A stretch of DNA of 64,000 nucleotides from Bacteroidales bacterium (GCA_017545365.1 JAFWOP010000053.1:1-64000), one strand, 5' to 3'. Counted from the first letter of the stretch, positions 42,583 through 51,357 are shown. Notes: a model not told the origin generated them from the sequence alone. A program made the numbers and translations.

Positions 42583-42765
42583 ATGAAGAAAGTAATGTTC
42601 CTTATGGCTGTCGCCGGCATGTTTGCCTTTGCAGCTTGCAACAACACCCCCGCTCAGGAGGAAGTTATTGACACCCCCGCAGTTGAAGAGATGGTTGAAG
42701 AGACTATCGACACCACCGCTGTCGAGGCTGTTGCTGAAGAAGTTGCCGCCGAAGTTGCTGAATAA
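42583..42765 (+). CDS. Small acidic lipoprotein (60 aa)
   Basis: 60 residues: lipoprotein signal with lipobox FAAC (C19), then a 41-residue mature peptide made almost only of Glu, Val, Ala, Thr and Pro (DTPAVEEMVEETIDTTAVEA). A full promoter and a strong terminator flank it, so it is a monocistronic, probably abundant message. Disordered in prediction by composition. Function unknown; length and composition recall small envelope lipoproteins. Confidence 0.85.
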   Translation: MKKVMFLMAVAGMFAFAACNNTPAQEEVIDTPAVEEMVEETIDTTAVEAVAEEVAAEVAE

Positions 42766-42783
42766 TCAGGACACAACCAAAGT

Positions 42784-42818
42784 AATAAGGCCGACCTTTC
42801 GTCGGCCTTATTTTTTTC
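42784..42818 (+). terminator. Terminator of the small lipoprotein gene
   Basis: AATAAGGCCGAC / GTCGGCCTTATT with a CTTTC loop and a run of seven Ts; 18 bases after the stop. Confidence 0.9.
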
Positions 42819-42845
42819 TTTTTATCGATTGTCGTTTTTTTTTCG

Positions 42846-42853
42846 TATCTTTG
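42846..42853 (+). promoter_or_regulatory. -7 promoter box for trpS
   Basis: TATCTTTG followed by CA, about 67 bases before the trpS ATG. Confidence 0.75.
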
Positions 42854-42920
42854 CAAATTACTCACCTGGTCTTTGCCCGGGTATTATAATATAGTAAACA
42901 ACTAGAAACTAGAATCAGAT

Positions 42921-43931
42921 ATGCCTGACACAACCAAACGCGAAACAGTGTGCAGCGGCATCCGCCCCACTGGCAACCTTCATTTGGGTAACTACTTCGG
43001 CGCACTGCGAAACTTTGTACGCATGCAGGAGGAGCATGACTGCTATTTCTTCATTGCCGACTACCACTCGCTGACCACCCACCCTACCCCGGGCAGCATC
43101 TACGGCGATGCCAGCAAGATAATGGCAGCCTATCTGGCGGCCGGCCTCGACCCTGACAAGGCGACCATCTACCTGCAGAGCGACCTGCCTGAGACCATCG
43201 AGCTTTACCTCTTCTTCAACATGAACGCCTACCTGGGCGAATTGGAGCGTGTGACAAGCTTCAAGGACAAGGTGCGCCAGAACCCCAACAATGTCAACGC
43301 GGGCCTGCTGACCTACCCCACCCTCATGGCTGCCGACATCCTCATCCACAAGGCCACCCGCGTGCCAGTGGGCAAGGACCAGGAGCAGCACTTAGAGATG
43401 ACCCGCACCTTTGCAGGGCGGTTCAACAATATGTATCACGCCGAGGTGTTCCCCCTGCCGCAGGCCATCGGTTCCGCCACCGGGCTGGTGAAGATTCCCG
43501 CCCTCAACGGCGCAGGCAAGATGGGCAAGAGCGAAGGCGAGGCCAGCACCATCTTCCTCACCGACGAGCCCTCCGTGGTACGCAAGAAGATAATGAAGGC
43601 AAAGAGCGACAGCGGCCCCACGCAGATGAACCAGCAGAAACCCGAAGAGATTGAAAACCTCTTCCAGCTGCTGCGCGTGGTGTCGACCGAGGAGACTGTG
43701 GAGTATTTCGACGACCTGTATAACCGCTGCCAAATACGCTACGGCGACCTGAAGAAACAGCTGGCCGAGGATATGGTCGCATTTGTGGAGCCTATACGCC
43801 AGCGCATCATCGAATATCAAGCCGACGATGCCCGCCTGCGCCGCGTGATGGACCAAGGCAAGGAGAAAGCCCACGAGAGTGCCCGCCGCACCCTCGACGA
43901 GGTGCGCCGAGTCATCGGATACCGCAACTAA
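42921..43931 (+). CDS. trpS: Tryptophanyl-tRNA synthetase
   Basis: 336 residues, normal length. Class I synthetase: HIGH-type motif TGNLHLGNY (17-25) and KMSKS-type motif GKMGKSEG. Substrate-recognition segments YFFIADYHSLT and LTYPTLMAADIL are present. Charges tRNA-Trp with tryptophan in the cytoplasm. Confidence 0.97.
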   Translation: MPDTTKRETVCSGIRPTGNLHLGNYFGALRNFVRMQEEHDCYFFIADYHSLTTHPTPGSIYGDASKIMAAYLAAGLDPDKATIYLQSDLPETIELYLFFNMNAYLGELERVTSFKDKVRQNPNNVNAGLLTYPTLMAADILIHKATRVPVGKDQEQHLEMTRTFAGRFNNMYHAEVFPLPQAIGSATGLVKIPALNGAGKMGKSEGEASTIFLTDEPSVVRKKIMKAKSDSGPTQMNQQKPEEIENLFQLLRVVSTEETVEYFDDLYNRCQIRYGDLKKQLAEDMVAFVEPIRQRIIEYQADDARLRRVMDQGKEKAHESARRTLDEVRRVIGYRN

Positions 43932-44048
43932 AGTAAGTAGTAAGAACCAAGTGCTAAGAGGCAAGACATTAGTCGCCACAATACTTCATGGTTCTTAATC
44001 CTTACTTCAACAACTTCATAGTTCTTAATTCATAATTCTTACCTCATC

Positions 44049-45083
44049 ATGAATACCCAAGTAGTTATTATGGCGGGCGGCATTGGCAGCCGTTTCTGGC
44101 CGCTGAGCACCCCCGAATTCCCCAAGCAATTTATCGACATATTGGGCTGTGGCCGCACGCTGATACAGCTGACAGTAGACCGTTTCAAAGGCATCTGCCC
44201 CATGTCCAACTTCTGGGTGGTGACCAACGCCGCCTACGTGGACATCGTGCGCCAACAGCTGCCCGACATGCCGGCCGACCACATCCTGGCCGAACCGGCC
44301 GCCCGCAACACGGCCCCCTGCATCGCATGGGCCTGCTGGCGCATCAAGAAGGAAAGCCCCGATGCCAACGTGGTGGTCACCCCGGCCGACGCGGTGGTGA
44401 TGAACCCCGAAGAGTTCCGCCGTGTCATAGCCAACGCCCTCTCGTTCACCGAACGGCACAACACCATCGTCACCATAGGCATCAAACCCAGCCGCCCTGA
44501 GACCGGCTACGGCTACATCAAGTGCAGCCATGCCCAACCCGCCGAAGGTGAAATCCTGCCTGTGGAAGCCTTTAAAGAAAAGCCCAATCTCGAAACCGCC
44601 CAACAATACCTCGCCGACGGCGGATACCTCTGGAACGCCGGCATCTTCGTATGGAACATCACCACCATCACCGATGCCATCCGCACCTACAAACCCAACC
44701 TGGCCGAAGACATGGAGCGCATGAAAACCCCTGCCGACGTGCAGCAAATCTTCCCCAACTGCGAGAAAATATCCATCGACTATGCCGTCATGGAACCCGC
44801 GGCATCGGAAGGCAAGGTCTTCACCCATCCTGCCGACTTCGGATGGAGCGACCTCGGCAACTGGGCTTCCCTCCACGACAAACTGAGCCACGACAACAAC
44901 GGCAACGGCACTGTGGGCAACATCCACCTGTATGAATGCGCAAACTGCGTGGTTCATGCCGAGGATGCCAAGAAAGTTGTGCTCCAAGGGCTGGACGGAT
45001 ACATCGTTTCCGAGAAAGGCGGCCAGATACTCGTCTGCCGCCGCAGCGAGGAGCAGCGAATCAAGGAATTCTCACAAAATTAG
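44049..45083 (+). CDS. Mannose-1-phosphate guanylyltransferase
   Basis: 344 residues, the single-domain form. The nucleotidyltransferase loop is VIMAGGIGSRFWPLS, followed by FPKQF, LAEPAARNTAPCIAWA and the catalytic PETGYGYIK. Makes GDP-mannose from mannose-1-phosphate and GTP for surface polysaccharide. It lacks the C-terminal mannose-6-phosphate isomerase domain of bifunctional ManC. The intergenic stretch before it has repeats of the type TTCTTAAT, and an inverted repeat follows it. Confidence 0.95.
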   Translation: MNTQVVIMAGGIGSRFWPLSTPEFPKQFIDILGCGRTLIQLTVDRFKGICPMSNFWVVTNAAYVDIVRQQLPDMPADHILAEPAARNTAPCIAWACWRIKKESPDANVVVTPADAVVMNPEEFRRVIANALSFTERHNTIVTIGIKPSRPETGYGYIKCSHAQPAEGEILPVEAFKEKPNLETAQQYLADGGYLWNAGIFVWNITTITDAIRTYKPNLAEDMERMKTPADVQQIFPNCEKISIDYAVMEPAASEGKVFTHPADFGWSDLGNWASLHDKLSHDNNGNGTVGNIHLYECANCVVHAEDAKKVVLQGLDGYIVSEKGGQILVCRRSEEQRIKEFSQN

Positions 45084-45089
45084 TGAATT

Positions 45090-45132
45090 GTGAATAGTGG
45101 ATTGCATGCACAAACCTCAATTCACTATTCAC
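45090..45132 (+). repeat. Inverted repeat after the GDP-mannose synthesis gene
   Basis: GTGAATAGTGGATTG (45090-45104) and CAATTCACTATTCAC (45118-45132) pair with one mismatch; a T tract follows some ten bases later, so it may act as a terminator. Confidence 0.5.
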
Positions 45133-45213
45133 TCTTACATTTTTTTTCTTTTTCAGTGTAAGATTTTGACCTTTTTTGCGTCTACATATTACAAAAGATA
45201 AAAATCTGTCTCT

Positions 45214-45681
45214 ATGAAAAAGATTCCACTTATTCCCATCACGGCAGCACTGCTCTTTGCAGCCTGCGACCCGGGCTACAATTGCGACTTTGCCATCAAC
45301 AACCAAACCGAGCACGCCATCACCATCACCTCGTTAGACACCGTGTACCGCCACAAAACAGTCACTGCCCCGGCACTGACAGACACCGTTGTGCATGCCA
45401 GTGGCGGATTGGGCTTTGCTGAGATACCCGAAGTGTCAACGGATATACGCAACAATATCTACGGCGACAGCGTGCAGCTACTTTTCGACGACGGACGTTG
45501 CCTCAAGTTCCATGTCCTCAGCGACACCAACGGTGGCCTCTACTCCTTTAATGACACCAACCATGTCGGCTCGCGCTACGTTTACGAGCCACGCATGAAC
45601 ACCATGACATTCAAGGGGCATGCGGGCTACTGCCGCTACACCCTCAATATCACCGACGACGACTACAACCGAAGCGAATGA
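45214..45681 (+). CDS. Lipoprotein opening the radical-SAM operon
   Basis: 155 residues; lipobox LFAAC (C18). The mature part has GYNCDFAINNQTEHAITI and a beta-rich body with further cysteines (DGRCLKF, GYCRYTLN). No family recognised. Stop overlaps the sigma gene start by 4 bases. As first gene of a coupled seven-gene run it may be a surface or periplasmic component sensed or modified by its neighbours. Confidence 0.85.
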   Translation: MKKIPLIPITAALLFAACDPGYNCDFAINNQTEHAITITSLDTVYRHKTVTAPALTDTVVHASGGLGFAEIPEVSTDIRNNIYGDSVQLLFDDGRCLKFHVLSDTNGGLYSFNDTNHVGSRYVYEPRMNTMTFKGHAGYCRYTLNITDDDYNRSE

Positions 45682-46157
45682 GCGACGAGGAGTTCACTGC
45701 GCTGCTGTCGCAAAACGAATGGCTGCTGTACCACATCGGCTACACCTTCGCCAAAGGCGATGAGGAAGCCCTGCGCGACCTCTACCAAGAGATGGTGTGC
45801 AACCTATGGAGCAGCCGCGACAAGTACCGCGGCGACTGCTCACCCAAAAACTGGATGTACCGTGTGGCACTGAACACAGCCGTATCGCTTTGGCGCAAAG
45901 AGGTGAAGCAACCGCGAGTGGTGCCACTGCCCGAAGAAATGGAGCAATGGCTGCGCGACGAGCCTGACGACCCTCTGCTTGACGAACTCTACCACCTCAT
46001 CGACCAACTGCCCAAAGCCGACCAGGCCCTGATATACATGTACATCGACGGTGCCAGTGAGGTAGAGATGGCCGAAACGCTAGGCATAACCACTTCAGCC
46101 GTAGGCGTCCGCATCTACCGCATAAAACAGAAACTAAAGAAATGGAAGACCTTATAG
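45678..46157 (+). CDS. Sigma-70 family (ECF-like) RNA polymerase sigma factor
   Basis: 159 residues. Region 2: GDEEALRDLYQEMVCNLW and CSPKNWMYRVALNTAVSLWRK; region 4: YIDGASEVEMAETLGITTSAVGVRIYRIKQKL, here cited by the recognition end TTSAVGVRIYR. Overlaps the preceding lipoprotein by 4 and the next membrane protein by 16 bases. An ECF factor inside, rather than at the head of, a lipoprotein and radical SAM operon suggests it controls this same cluster. Confidence 0.92.
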   Translation: MSDEEFTALLSQNEWLLYHIGYTFAKGDEEALRDLYQEMVCNLWSSRDKYRGDCSPKNWMYRVALNTAVSLWRKEVKQPRVVPLPEEMEQWLRDEPDDPLLDELYHLIDQLPKADQALIYMYIDGASEVEMAETLGITTSAVGVRIYRIKQKLKKWKTL

Positions 46158-46723
46158 AACAACTACGCGACCAACGTCTGCACCAGGCAGCCCACCCGAC
46201 CAGTGGTACTATACCGTGCGCCATGCCGCCCAAAAGCAAACGCAGCGAATACACCCGTCTGCACACCCGCCTGCGGGCAGGGCTGGTGGGAAGCATCGTG
46301 CTCATGCTGGCCGTCGCCTGCCTGATGCCCCTATACCTGCGCCACACTGGCTATCTGGTGTGCTACATCGTGGTGCAACTTGTCACCATAGTGCGTGTAC
46401 TTATCGCCATCCAGATGAACATCCCCTTGCGGCACATCGACCCCTCGCGCAGCGTCAGCGAGGTGGCGGCATACGCAGACCGTCTGGAACTCATCCACCA
46501 ATGGGACCGCCGCTACACCCTCTACATCAAAGTGCCGCTGACCATCTGCGTCGTCGCCCTGCTGCTGCCGCTGCTGGGGCTCGACCCCTTTGCCGTCCGC
46601 TGGGTGTTCTGGCTCTGGATGGGCATTACCGCTGTGGCGATGGCGGCCAACTTCGTGGTTGCCTACCACTCATTCCTCAAACTCGAAGAAAACATCAAAA
46701 CCCTTAAACACAACATATCATGA
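46142..46723 (+). CDS. Multi-span membrane protein, possible anti-sigma factor
   Basis: 193 residues: cytoplasmic N-terminus of about 45 residues, then about four transmembrane helices in two pairs (GLVGSIVLMLAVACLMPLYL, YLVCYIVVQLVTIVRVLIAI, VPLTICVVALLLPLLGL, WVFWLWMGITAVAMAANFVV). A charged loop of about 45 residues separates the pairs. It overlaps the sigma gene by 16 bases, so it is the natural candidate regulator of that sigma, though multi-span anti-sigmas are less common. Confidence 0.75.
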   Translation: MEDLIEQLRDQRLHQAAHPTSGTIPCAMPPKSKRSEYTRLHTRLRAGLVGSIVLMLAVACLMPLYLRHTGYLVCYIVVQLVTIVRVLIAIQMNIPLRHIDPSRSVSEVAAYADRLELIHQWDRRYTLYIKVPLTICVVALLLPLLGLDPFAVRWVFWLWMGITAVAMAANFVVAYHSFLKLEENIKTLKHNIS

Positions 46724-47106
46724 AACTCATAAGAAACATGCTCAAAGGCATCTCCTTCACCGCCGCCATGTTCGTCTTCCAGGCCTGCTACGGCACTGGC
46801 GAATGGAACAGCGACAGCAACATCACCTTCCATGTGGTCTCGGCCGAAGACGGCAGCCCCATGGCCAACGTCAAAATCCGCTCACAGTTGCAAGTCGCCG
46901 ACACCGCCTACGACTGGCACCTGCTCGGCTACACCAACGACGAAGGCATCGCGTCGGTCTGGGCAGCCAACGACTATGAAAGAGACCATCAGACCCTCTT
47001 CCGCTTCGTTGCCGACGACCCTGCCTACGCCGTCAAAGACACCATACTCAAAGGCTTACACAACACGGTCGAAATAGCCCTCAGCAAAGCCGACAATGCT
47101 CAATAA
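46720..47106 (+). CDS. Radical-SAM-associated putative lipoprotein
   Basis: 128 residues. The N-terminus MLKGISFTAAMFVFQACYGTG has a lipobox-like QAC (C23) and the FQACYGT string that I associate with the Bacteroidota lipoprotein family paired with radical SAM/SPASM enzymes (recalled as NCBIfam TIGR04134; not checked). The mature part is a small carboxypeptidase-regulatory-like beta domain: FHVVSAEDGSPMANVKIRS and YTNDEGIASVWA. It overlaps the radical SAM gene by 11 bases, implying equimolar coupled synthesis; it is the likely modification substrate or partner. Confidence 0.85.
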   Translation: MKLIRNMLKGISFTAAMFVFQACYGTGEWNSDSNITFHVVSAEDGSPMANVKIRSQLQVADTAYDWHLLGYTNDEGIASVWAANDYERDHQTLFRFVADDPAYAVKDTILKGLHNTVEIALSKADNAQ

Positions 47107-48178
47107 CCTCCTGTTCCGGCTGTTTCGTGCCAACGAAACAAGAGTCCACGAGCTGAACTACCTCTTCTGGGAATGCACCACGCGCTGCAATCTCCACTGC
47201 CGCCATTGCGGGAGCGACTGCGCCGCCGCCAGCGATGACAAGGACATGCCCCTGGAAGACTTCCTCCGCGCTTTCGACACCATCCCTAAGAAAGAGCTAC
47301 CACACAACTTCACCGTGGTACTCACCGGTGGCGAACCCCTGCTGCGTCCCGACCTATCGGAAATAGGCCATGCGCTGCGCCATCGCGGCGTCGGCTGGAG
47401 CATGGTCTCCAACGGCTACCTCTACAACCACGCCATGCACTCCCTACTGATGGATGCCGGCCTCGGCGCCCTCACCATCAGCCTCGACGGCCTTGAAGCC
47501 GAACACGACTGGATGCGGGGCCGTGACGGCAGCTACCAACGCACCCTCGACGCCATCGCCATCGCCGCCCGCGAACCTCATTTCAACTTCGACGTGGTCA
47601 CCTGCGTCAATCAGCGCAACCTCCCCCAGTTGCAGGCCATCCACGACCTCCTCGCCTCGCTCGGCGTGCCGCGATGGCGCATCTTCACCATCATCCCCAT
47701 CGGCCGTGCCCGCAACTATCCCGAACTGCACCTCTCCGACAGCCAGTTCGTCCAACTCATGGAACTCATCCAGCACAAACGCCAGCACCCCGAGTCCTCT
47801 ATGGAGGTCACCTTCAGCTGCGAGGGCTACCTGGGCCGCTATGAACGACACGTGCGCCCAACACCTTACTTCTGCCATGCGGGCATCAACATCGCCTCCG
47901 TGCTCATTGACGGCACCATCTGCGCCTGCCCCAACATCGACCGCAAAGCCTTCGCACAAGGCAACATCTACCGCGACAACCTCTGGCAGGTGTGGCAGGA
48001 CGGCTTCAAGCCTTTCCGAGACCGCAGCTGGGCACGCCGTGGCATGTGCAAGGACTGCAAGGCCTTCCGCGACTGCCTCGGCAATGGCATGCACAACTGG
48101 CACGGCGACTGCCAGGAAGTAATCAACTGCCACTACCACAAAACCATCCGAACAACCCCTAATCAACAAACAACATGA
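47096..48178 (+). CDS. Radical SAM/SPASM enzyme
   Basis: 360 residues. The radical SAM motif is RCNLHCRHC with C31, C35 and C38 (CxxxCxxC), then VVLTGGEPLLRPDL and SLDGLEAEHDWMRG. The C-terminal SPASM region has CHAGINIASVLIDGTICACPN and MCKDCKAFRDCLGNGMH (each under one auxiliary cluster). Architecture and lipoprotein neighbour match the family recalled as TIGR04133. Expected to make a radical-based modification in the cytoplasm, probably on a peptide or protein; the target is unknown. Overlaps both flanking lipoprotein genes (11 and 4 bases). Confidence 0.93.
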   Translation: MLNNLLFRLFRANETRVHELNYLFWECTTRCNLHCRHCGSDCAAASDDKDMPLEDFLRAFDTIPKKELPHNFTVVLTGGEPLLRPDLSEIGHALRHRGVGWSMVSNGYLYNHAMHSLLMDAGLGALTISLDGLEAEHDWMRGRDGSYQRTLDAIAIAAREPHFNFDVVTCVNQRNLPQLQAIHDLLASLGVPRWRIFTIIPIGRARNYPELHLSDSQFVQLMELIQHKRQHPESSMEVTFSCEGYLGRYERHVRPTPYFCHAGINIASVLIDGTICACPNIDRKAFAQGNIYRDNLWQVWQDGFKPFRDRSWARRGMCKDCKAFRDCLGNGMHNWHGDCQEVINCHYHKTIRTTPNQQTT

Positions 48179-48576
48179 AACATACACCCCTGCTCATCAT
48201 CATCACCCTGCTGCTGCTTGGTGGCTGCGAAATGCCCGAGTACCCCACCACCATTTCAGGCACACTCTACACCGACAGCACCCTCGCCACCCCCGTCGTG
48301 GGCGACACCGTGTGGTTCTGCGACTTTGTGTCGCGCTACAACGACAGCTCCCTTGTAGGCGAATATCTGGGACACGCCTACACCGACAGCCTCGGACGCT
48401 TCGCATTCACATTCTGGAACTTCGACATTACCAAGTCCGAATATGAAAGGCGGAAAGCCTTCTACAACACCTTCCTCGCCATCTATGGCCAGGACACTCT
48501 GTTCATGGGCCGTTACGGTAGCGAATATCGAAAACTGGTCTTCTATCCGGGCCGCCAATGGATGATTCACCTCTAA
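48175..48576 (+). CDS. Second lipoprotein of the radical-SAM operon
   Basis: 133 residues; lipobox LLGGC (C18). TTISGTLYTDSTLATPVVGDTVWF then AYTDSLGRFAFTFWN indicate a carboxypeptidase-regulatory-like (Ig-type) fold like that of the lipoprotein at 46720-47106, so the two may be distant paralogues on either side of the enzyme. Coupled to the radical SAM gene by a 4-base overlap. Confidence 0.82.
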   Translation: MKHTPLLIIITLLLLGGCEMPEYPTTISGTLYTDSTLATPVVGDTVWFCDFVSRYNDSSLVGEYLGHAYTDSLGRFAFTFWNFDITKSEYERRKAFYNTFLAIYGQDTLFMGRYGSEYRKLVFYPGRQWMIHL

Positions 48577-48587
48577 ACTGCAATGCT

Positions 48588-49238
48588 ATGAAAAAGACAC
48601 TCTTACTCCTTATCCTGCCGATACTGCTTTTCGGCAAAGCCCACGCACAAGAACAGGACACCCTCCTTCAAGACCTGCCCCTGCACCACCATGCCATCAC
48701 CACCAACCCCTTCACCTTCTACTGCGACGCATTCCTCCTCACCTACGAGTACGCCCTCCCCCACCGCTCCTCCCTCGAAGTGGAGCTGGGTGCCCAGGGC
48801 TTCCACTGGGAGAGGACACAACGCAGCGGAGCCATCACCCGTCCTGGCATCGCCACCTCCGTCGGCTACAAATTCTACCTGCCGCTGGGCAAGCGCAGCA
48901 AGGCGATGGCACGGGCCGGAAGCATCCCCCGCACCAGCTTCTACCTCAAGCCGCGCCTCGCACTCGTACACCAATGGAGCACCTACGACACCTATCTTGG
49001 CAACAATGGGTGGAACATCGTCACCCAGCGCACCACCCTCCGCGAGAACACCCTCTCCCTGGCCTTCATCGTAGGCTACCAGTTCGTCTCACGCCACGGC
49101 TTCGTCCTAGCCCCCTACTTCGGCTACAACGCCCCCTTATGGCTCAGTGGCCCGTTCCACACCGTGGAGCAACCTGGCGCCACTGCCGCCTCTATCGGGA
49201 CCGCCACCCTCGGCCTTAAACTGGGCTGCGCCTTCTAG
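48588..49238 (+). CDS. Predicted outer-membrane beta-barrel protein
   Basis: 216 residues from MKKTLLLL; signal peptide ends KAHAQ. Strands such as HRSSLEVELGAQGFHWER, SVGYKFYLPLGKR and LSLAFIVGYQFVSRHGF alternate polar and hydrophobic residues, and the chain ends with Phe (LKLGCAF), as in small 8-strand barrels. Last gene of the coupled operon, 11 bases after the second lipoprotein. Likely the outer-membrane component of the system. Confidence 0.82.
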   Translation: MKKTLLLLILPILLFGKAHAQEQDTLLQDLPLHHHAITTNPFTFYCDAFLLTYEYALPHRSSLEVELGAQGFHWERTQRSGAITRPGIATSVGYKFYLPLGKRSKAMARAGSIPRTSFYLKPRLALVHQWSTYDTYLGNNGWNIVTQRTTLRENTLSLAFIVGYQFVSRHGFVLAPYFGYNAPLWLSGPFHTVEQPGATAASIGTATLGLKLGCAF

Positions 49239-49440
49239 CAACACCTCTTCCACTGCCGGTACGCTGCACGACAACAACATTCTTTCTATTTCATTTTTAT
49301 TTTGTTTCAATACCCTATCTACTTCATTTTTTATCACGAAACAAAATAGAAAGGGAGCTGATGGTAACCGGAAAGGTAATCAAAACAAACATCATACCGC
49401 ACCCTTAAACTGCTGCACAATTGCTGGTACGGAAAAACGT
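49239..49440. other. Intergenic region with inverted repeat
   Basis: No gene. ATTTTGTTTC (49299-49308) and GAAACAAAAT (49338-49347) form an inverted repeat in an AT-rich stretch. Confidence 0.4.
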
Positions 49441-49473
49441 TGAGAGCCGTCTGTGCGTGTCAGACGGCTCTCA
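49441..49473 (-). terminator. Terminator of the carboxyltransferase gene
   Basis: TGAGAGCCGTCTG / CAGACGGCTCTCA with a seven-base loop, followed on the minus strand by ACGTTTTTCC; 21 bases after the stop. Confidence 0.8.
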
Positions 49474-49494
49474 ATTATCAATTCTCAATCCGAC

Positions 49495-51279
49495 TTATTC
49501 CAGCCAGCCGAGGATGTCGCCTTTCTTCACTATCTGGCCCTGCTTGACGCAGGTGTCGATGAGGCGGCCGGCCTTGGTAACCTCGACATTCATCAGGGCA
49601 TAGCTGGCCTCGATGATGCAGAACACGTCGCCTTCGGCATATTCGCGTCCGGGAGTGGGAGGTACGGAGGTGTTGAAGTCTATCTCCCAAAGCAGCTGGC
49701 CGTTGGCCGTGGCCACTACGGGCGTGGCGTTGGCATGCTTCTCGTTGATATAGTTGGGGGTGAGCATCTTGGGTGCTTCAACGGCAACGCCCTTGGCGGG
49801 TGCAGCGGCGGCATTCTTCTCAGCACGCAGCTGGGCCACCTCCTTGTTGAAGCGTTCCTTGGCGATACCCGACTTGTAGTCGCGGTACTGGCGGTCGTGC
49901 ATGGCCAGTTCGAAGAGTTCTTCGTCGTCCTCACCACGGTCCCAGCCGTTCTCCTCCATTTCCTTTATATATTCGGGGAGGGCGTCGGGGTAGGCATCCT
50001 GCGGGTTGCCGTCGTAGAACTCGTAGTTGTTCTTCTTGGCCAGCTCCACGATTTCGGGGTCTAGCGGGCCGGGCAGTTTGCCGGCACGGCCGAGAATCAT
50101 GTTCCAGCTGTCCTTGTCAATCTGGCTGAAGCGGGGCTTGCCCTGCGCCAGTGCCATGATGTTCATGAGGGCGATGTTCTTGGTGTACTGGCTGAAGGGG
50201 GTCACCAATGGGGGGTAACCCAGCTTGGGCCAGATGTATGCCACCTCTTGGAAGAGCTGCACGGTGAGTTCGTCGAAGGTCACCTCTGGTTTGCCGTTCT
50301 TCTTCAGTGCCATGTTGATGGCGCTGTGCACACCCTTGAGGTCGCTCATCATGCTGCCCATCATGCCGCCAGGGAGGCCGCAGCCCACCAGCATCGAGGT
50401 GCAGATGCGGTTGGCGGGGTTGACGTAGAGGCCCAGAAAGTCGTCGAGGAACGACTGGGTCAGCGCACGGGTTTCCATGTAGGCTTTCATGTTTATGTCC
50501 TTCACCAGGAAGCCGTCTTCTTTGAGCATGGCCTGCACACCGATGATGCCGGGATGCACCATGCCCCATGCCAAGGGTTCCATAGCGGTGTCAATCACGT
50601 CGGCACCGGCACGTGCCACCTCCAGGATGGAGGCCATGGCAAAGCCGGGACCCGAATGCCCATGGTACTGCACGATGATGTGGGGGTACTTTTTCTTGAT
50701 TTCATACACCAGCTTGCCCAGCATGGTAGGACGGCCGATACCGGCCATGTCCTTCAGCGCTATCTCGTCGGCACCAAACTCGACCAGCTTGTCCACCACG
50801 CCCATGTAATACTCTACGGTGTGGATGGGGGAATATGTGATGCTCAGGGCGGCCTGGCTTATCATGCCGGCCTCTTTGGCATACTTGACGGAGAGCTCCA
50901 GATTGCGGGGGTCGTTCAACCCGCAGAACGAACGCATGATGTCCACGCCCTGCGCCTTCTTCACCTTGGGCATCAGCTGGCGCACATCCTTCGGCACGCC
51001 GTACATACGCAGACCGTTGAGCGCACGCTCCAGCATGTGGGTCTGGATGCCTGCTTTGTTGAACTCCTTGGTCCAAGCACGCACCGACTTGTTGGGATTC
51101 TCGCCATACATGAGGTTCACCTGTTCGAAAGCGCCGCCGTTGGTTTCGATGCGGTCAAAACAACCCATACGAACGATGGCGGGTGCCACTTGCACCAACT
51201 GGTCGATGCGGGGTTGATATTTGCCCGACGACTGCCACATGTCGCGGTAAACCAAGCTAAATTTTATCTCTCTTGCCAT
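49495..51279 (-). CDS. Oxaloacetate decarboxylase/pyruvate carboxylase-type carboxyltransferase with degenerate biotin site
   Basis: 594 residues. N-terminal TIM-barrel carboxyltransferase domain (SLVYRDMWQSS, EIALKDMAGIGRP with the carboxyl-handling Lys, YHGHSGPG, DTAMEPLAWG), a conserved central domain, and a C-terminal biotinyl-like domain. Where biotinyl domains read EAMKM, this one reads EASYALMN (557-564): the attachment Lys is absent, confirmed in the DNA at 49590-49615. It therefore probably works with a separate biotin carrier protein, as in multi-subunit decarboxylases. Monocistronic with a TAACTTTG promoter. No membrane beta subunit is adjacent. Confidence 0.9.
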   Translation of the reverse strand: MAREIKFSLVYRDMWQSSGKYQPRIDQLVQVAPAIVRMGCFDRIETNGGAFEQVNLMYGENPNKSVRAWTKEFNKAGIQTHMLERALNGLRMYGVPKDVRQLMPKVKKAQGVDIMRSFCGLNDPRNLELSVKYAKEAGMISQAALSITYSPIHTVEYYMGVVDKLVEFGADEIALKDMAGIGRPTMLGKLVYEIKKKYPHIIVQYHGHSGPGFAMASILEVARAGADVIDTAMEPLAWGMVHPGIIGVQAMLKEDGFLVKDINMKAYMETRALTQSFLDDFLGLYVNPANRICTSMLVGCGLPGGMMGSMMSDLKGVHSAINMALKKNGKPEVTFDELTVQLFQEVAYIWPKLGYPPLVTPFSQYTKNIALMNIMALAQGKPRFSQIDKDSWNMILGRAGKLPGPLDPEIVELAKKNNYEFYDGNPQDAYPDALPEYIKEMEENGWDRGEDDEELFELAMHDRQYRDYKSGIAKERFNKEVAQLRAEKNAAAAPAKGVAVEAPKMLTPNYINEKHANATPVVATANGQLLWEIDFNTSVPPTPGREYAEGDVFCIIEASYALMNVEVTKAGRLIDTCVKQGQIVKKGDILGWLE

Positions 51280-51357
51280 AATCTGTTATACCAATATTTG
51301 CTGTATCTTTCTTGTTAACAATAAAATACGCAGGAGAACGCCTTCTCCCGCAATTTG

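Noticed and set aside
44025..44987. 320-codon minus-strand ORF opposite the GDP-mannose synthesis gene
   Set aside because: Antisense shadow; the plus-strand frame has all guanylyltransferase motifs.
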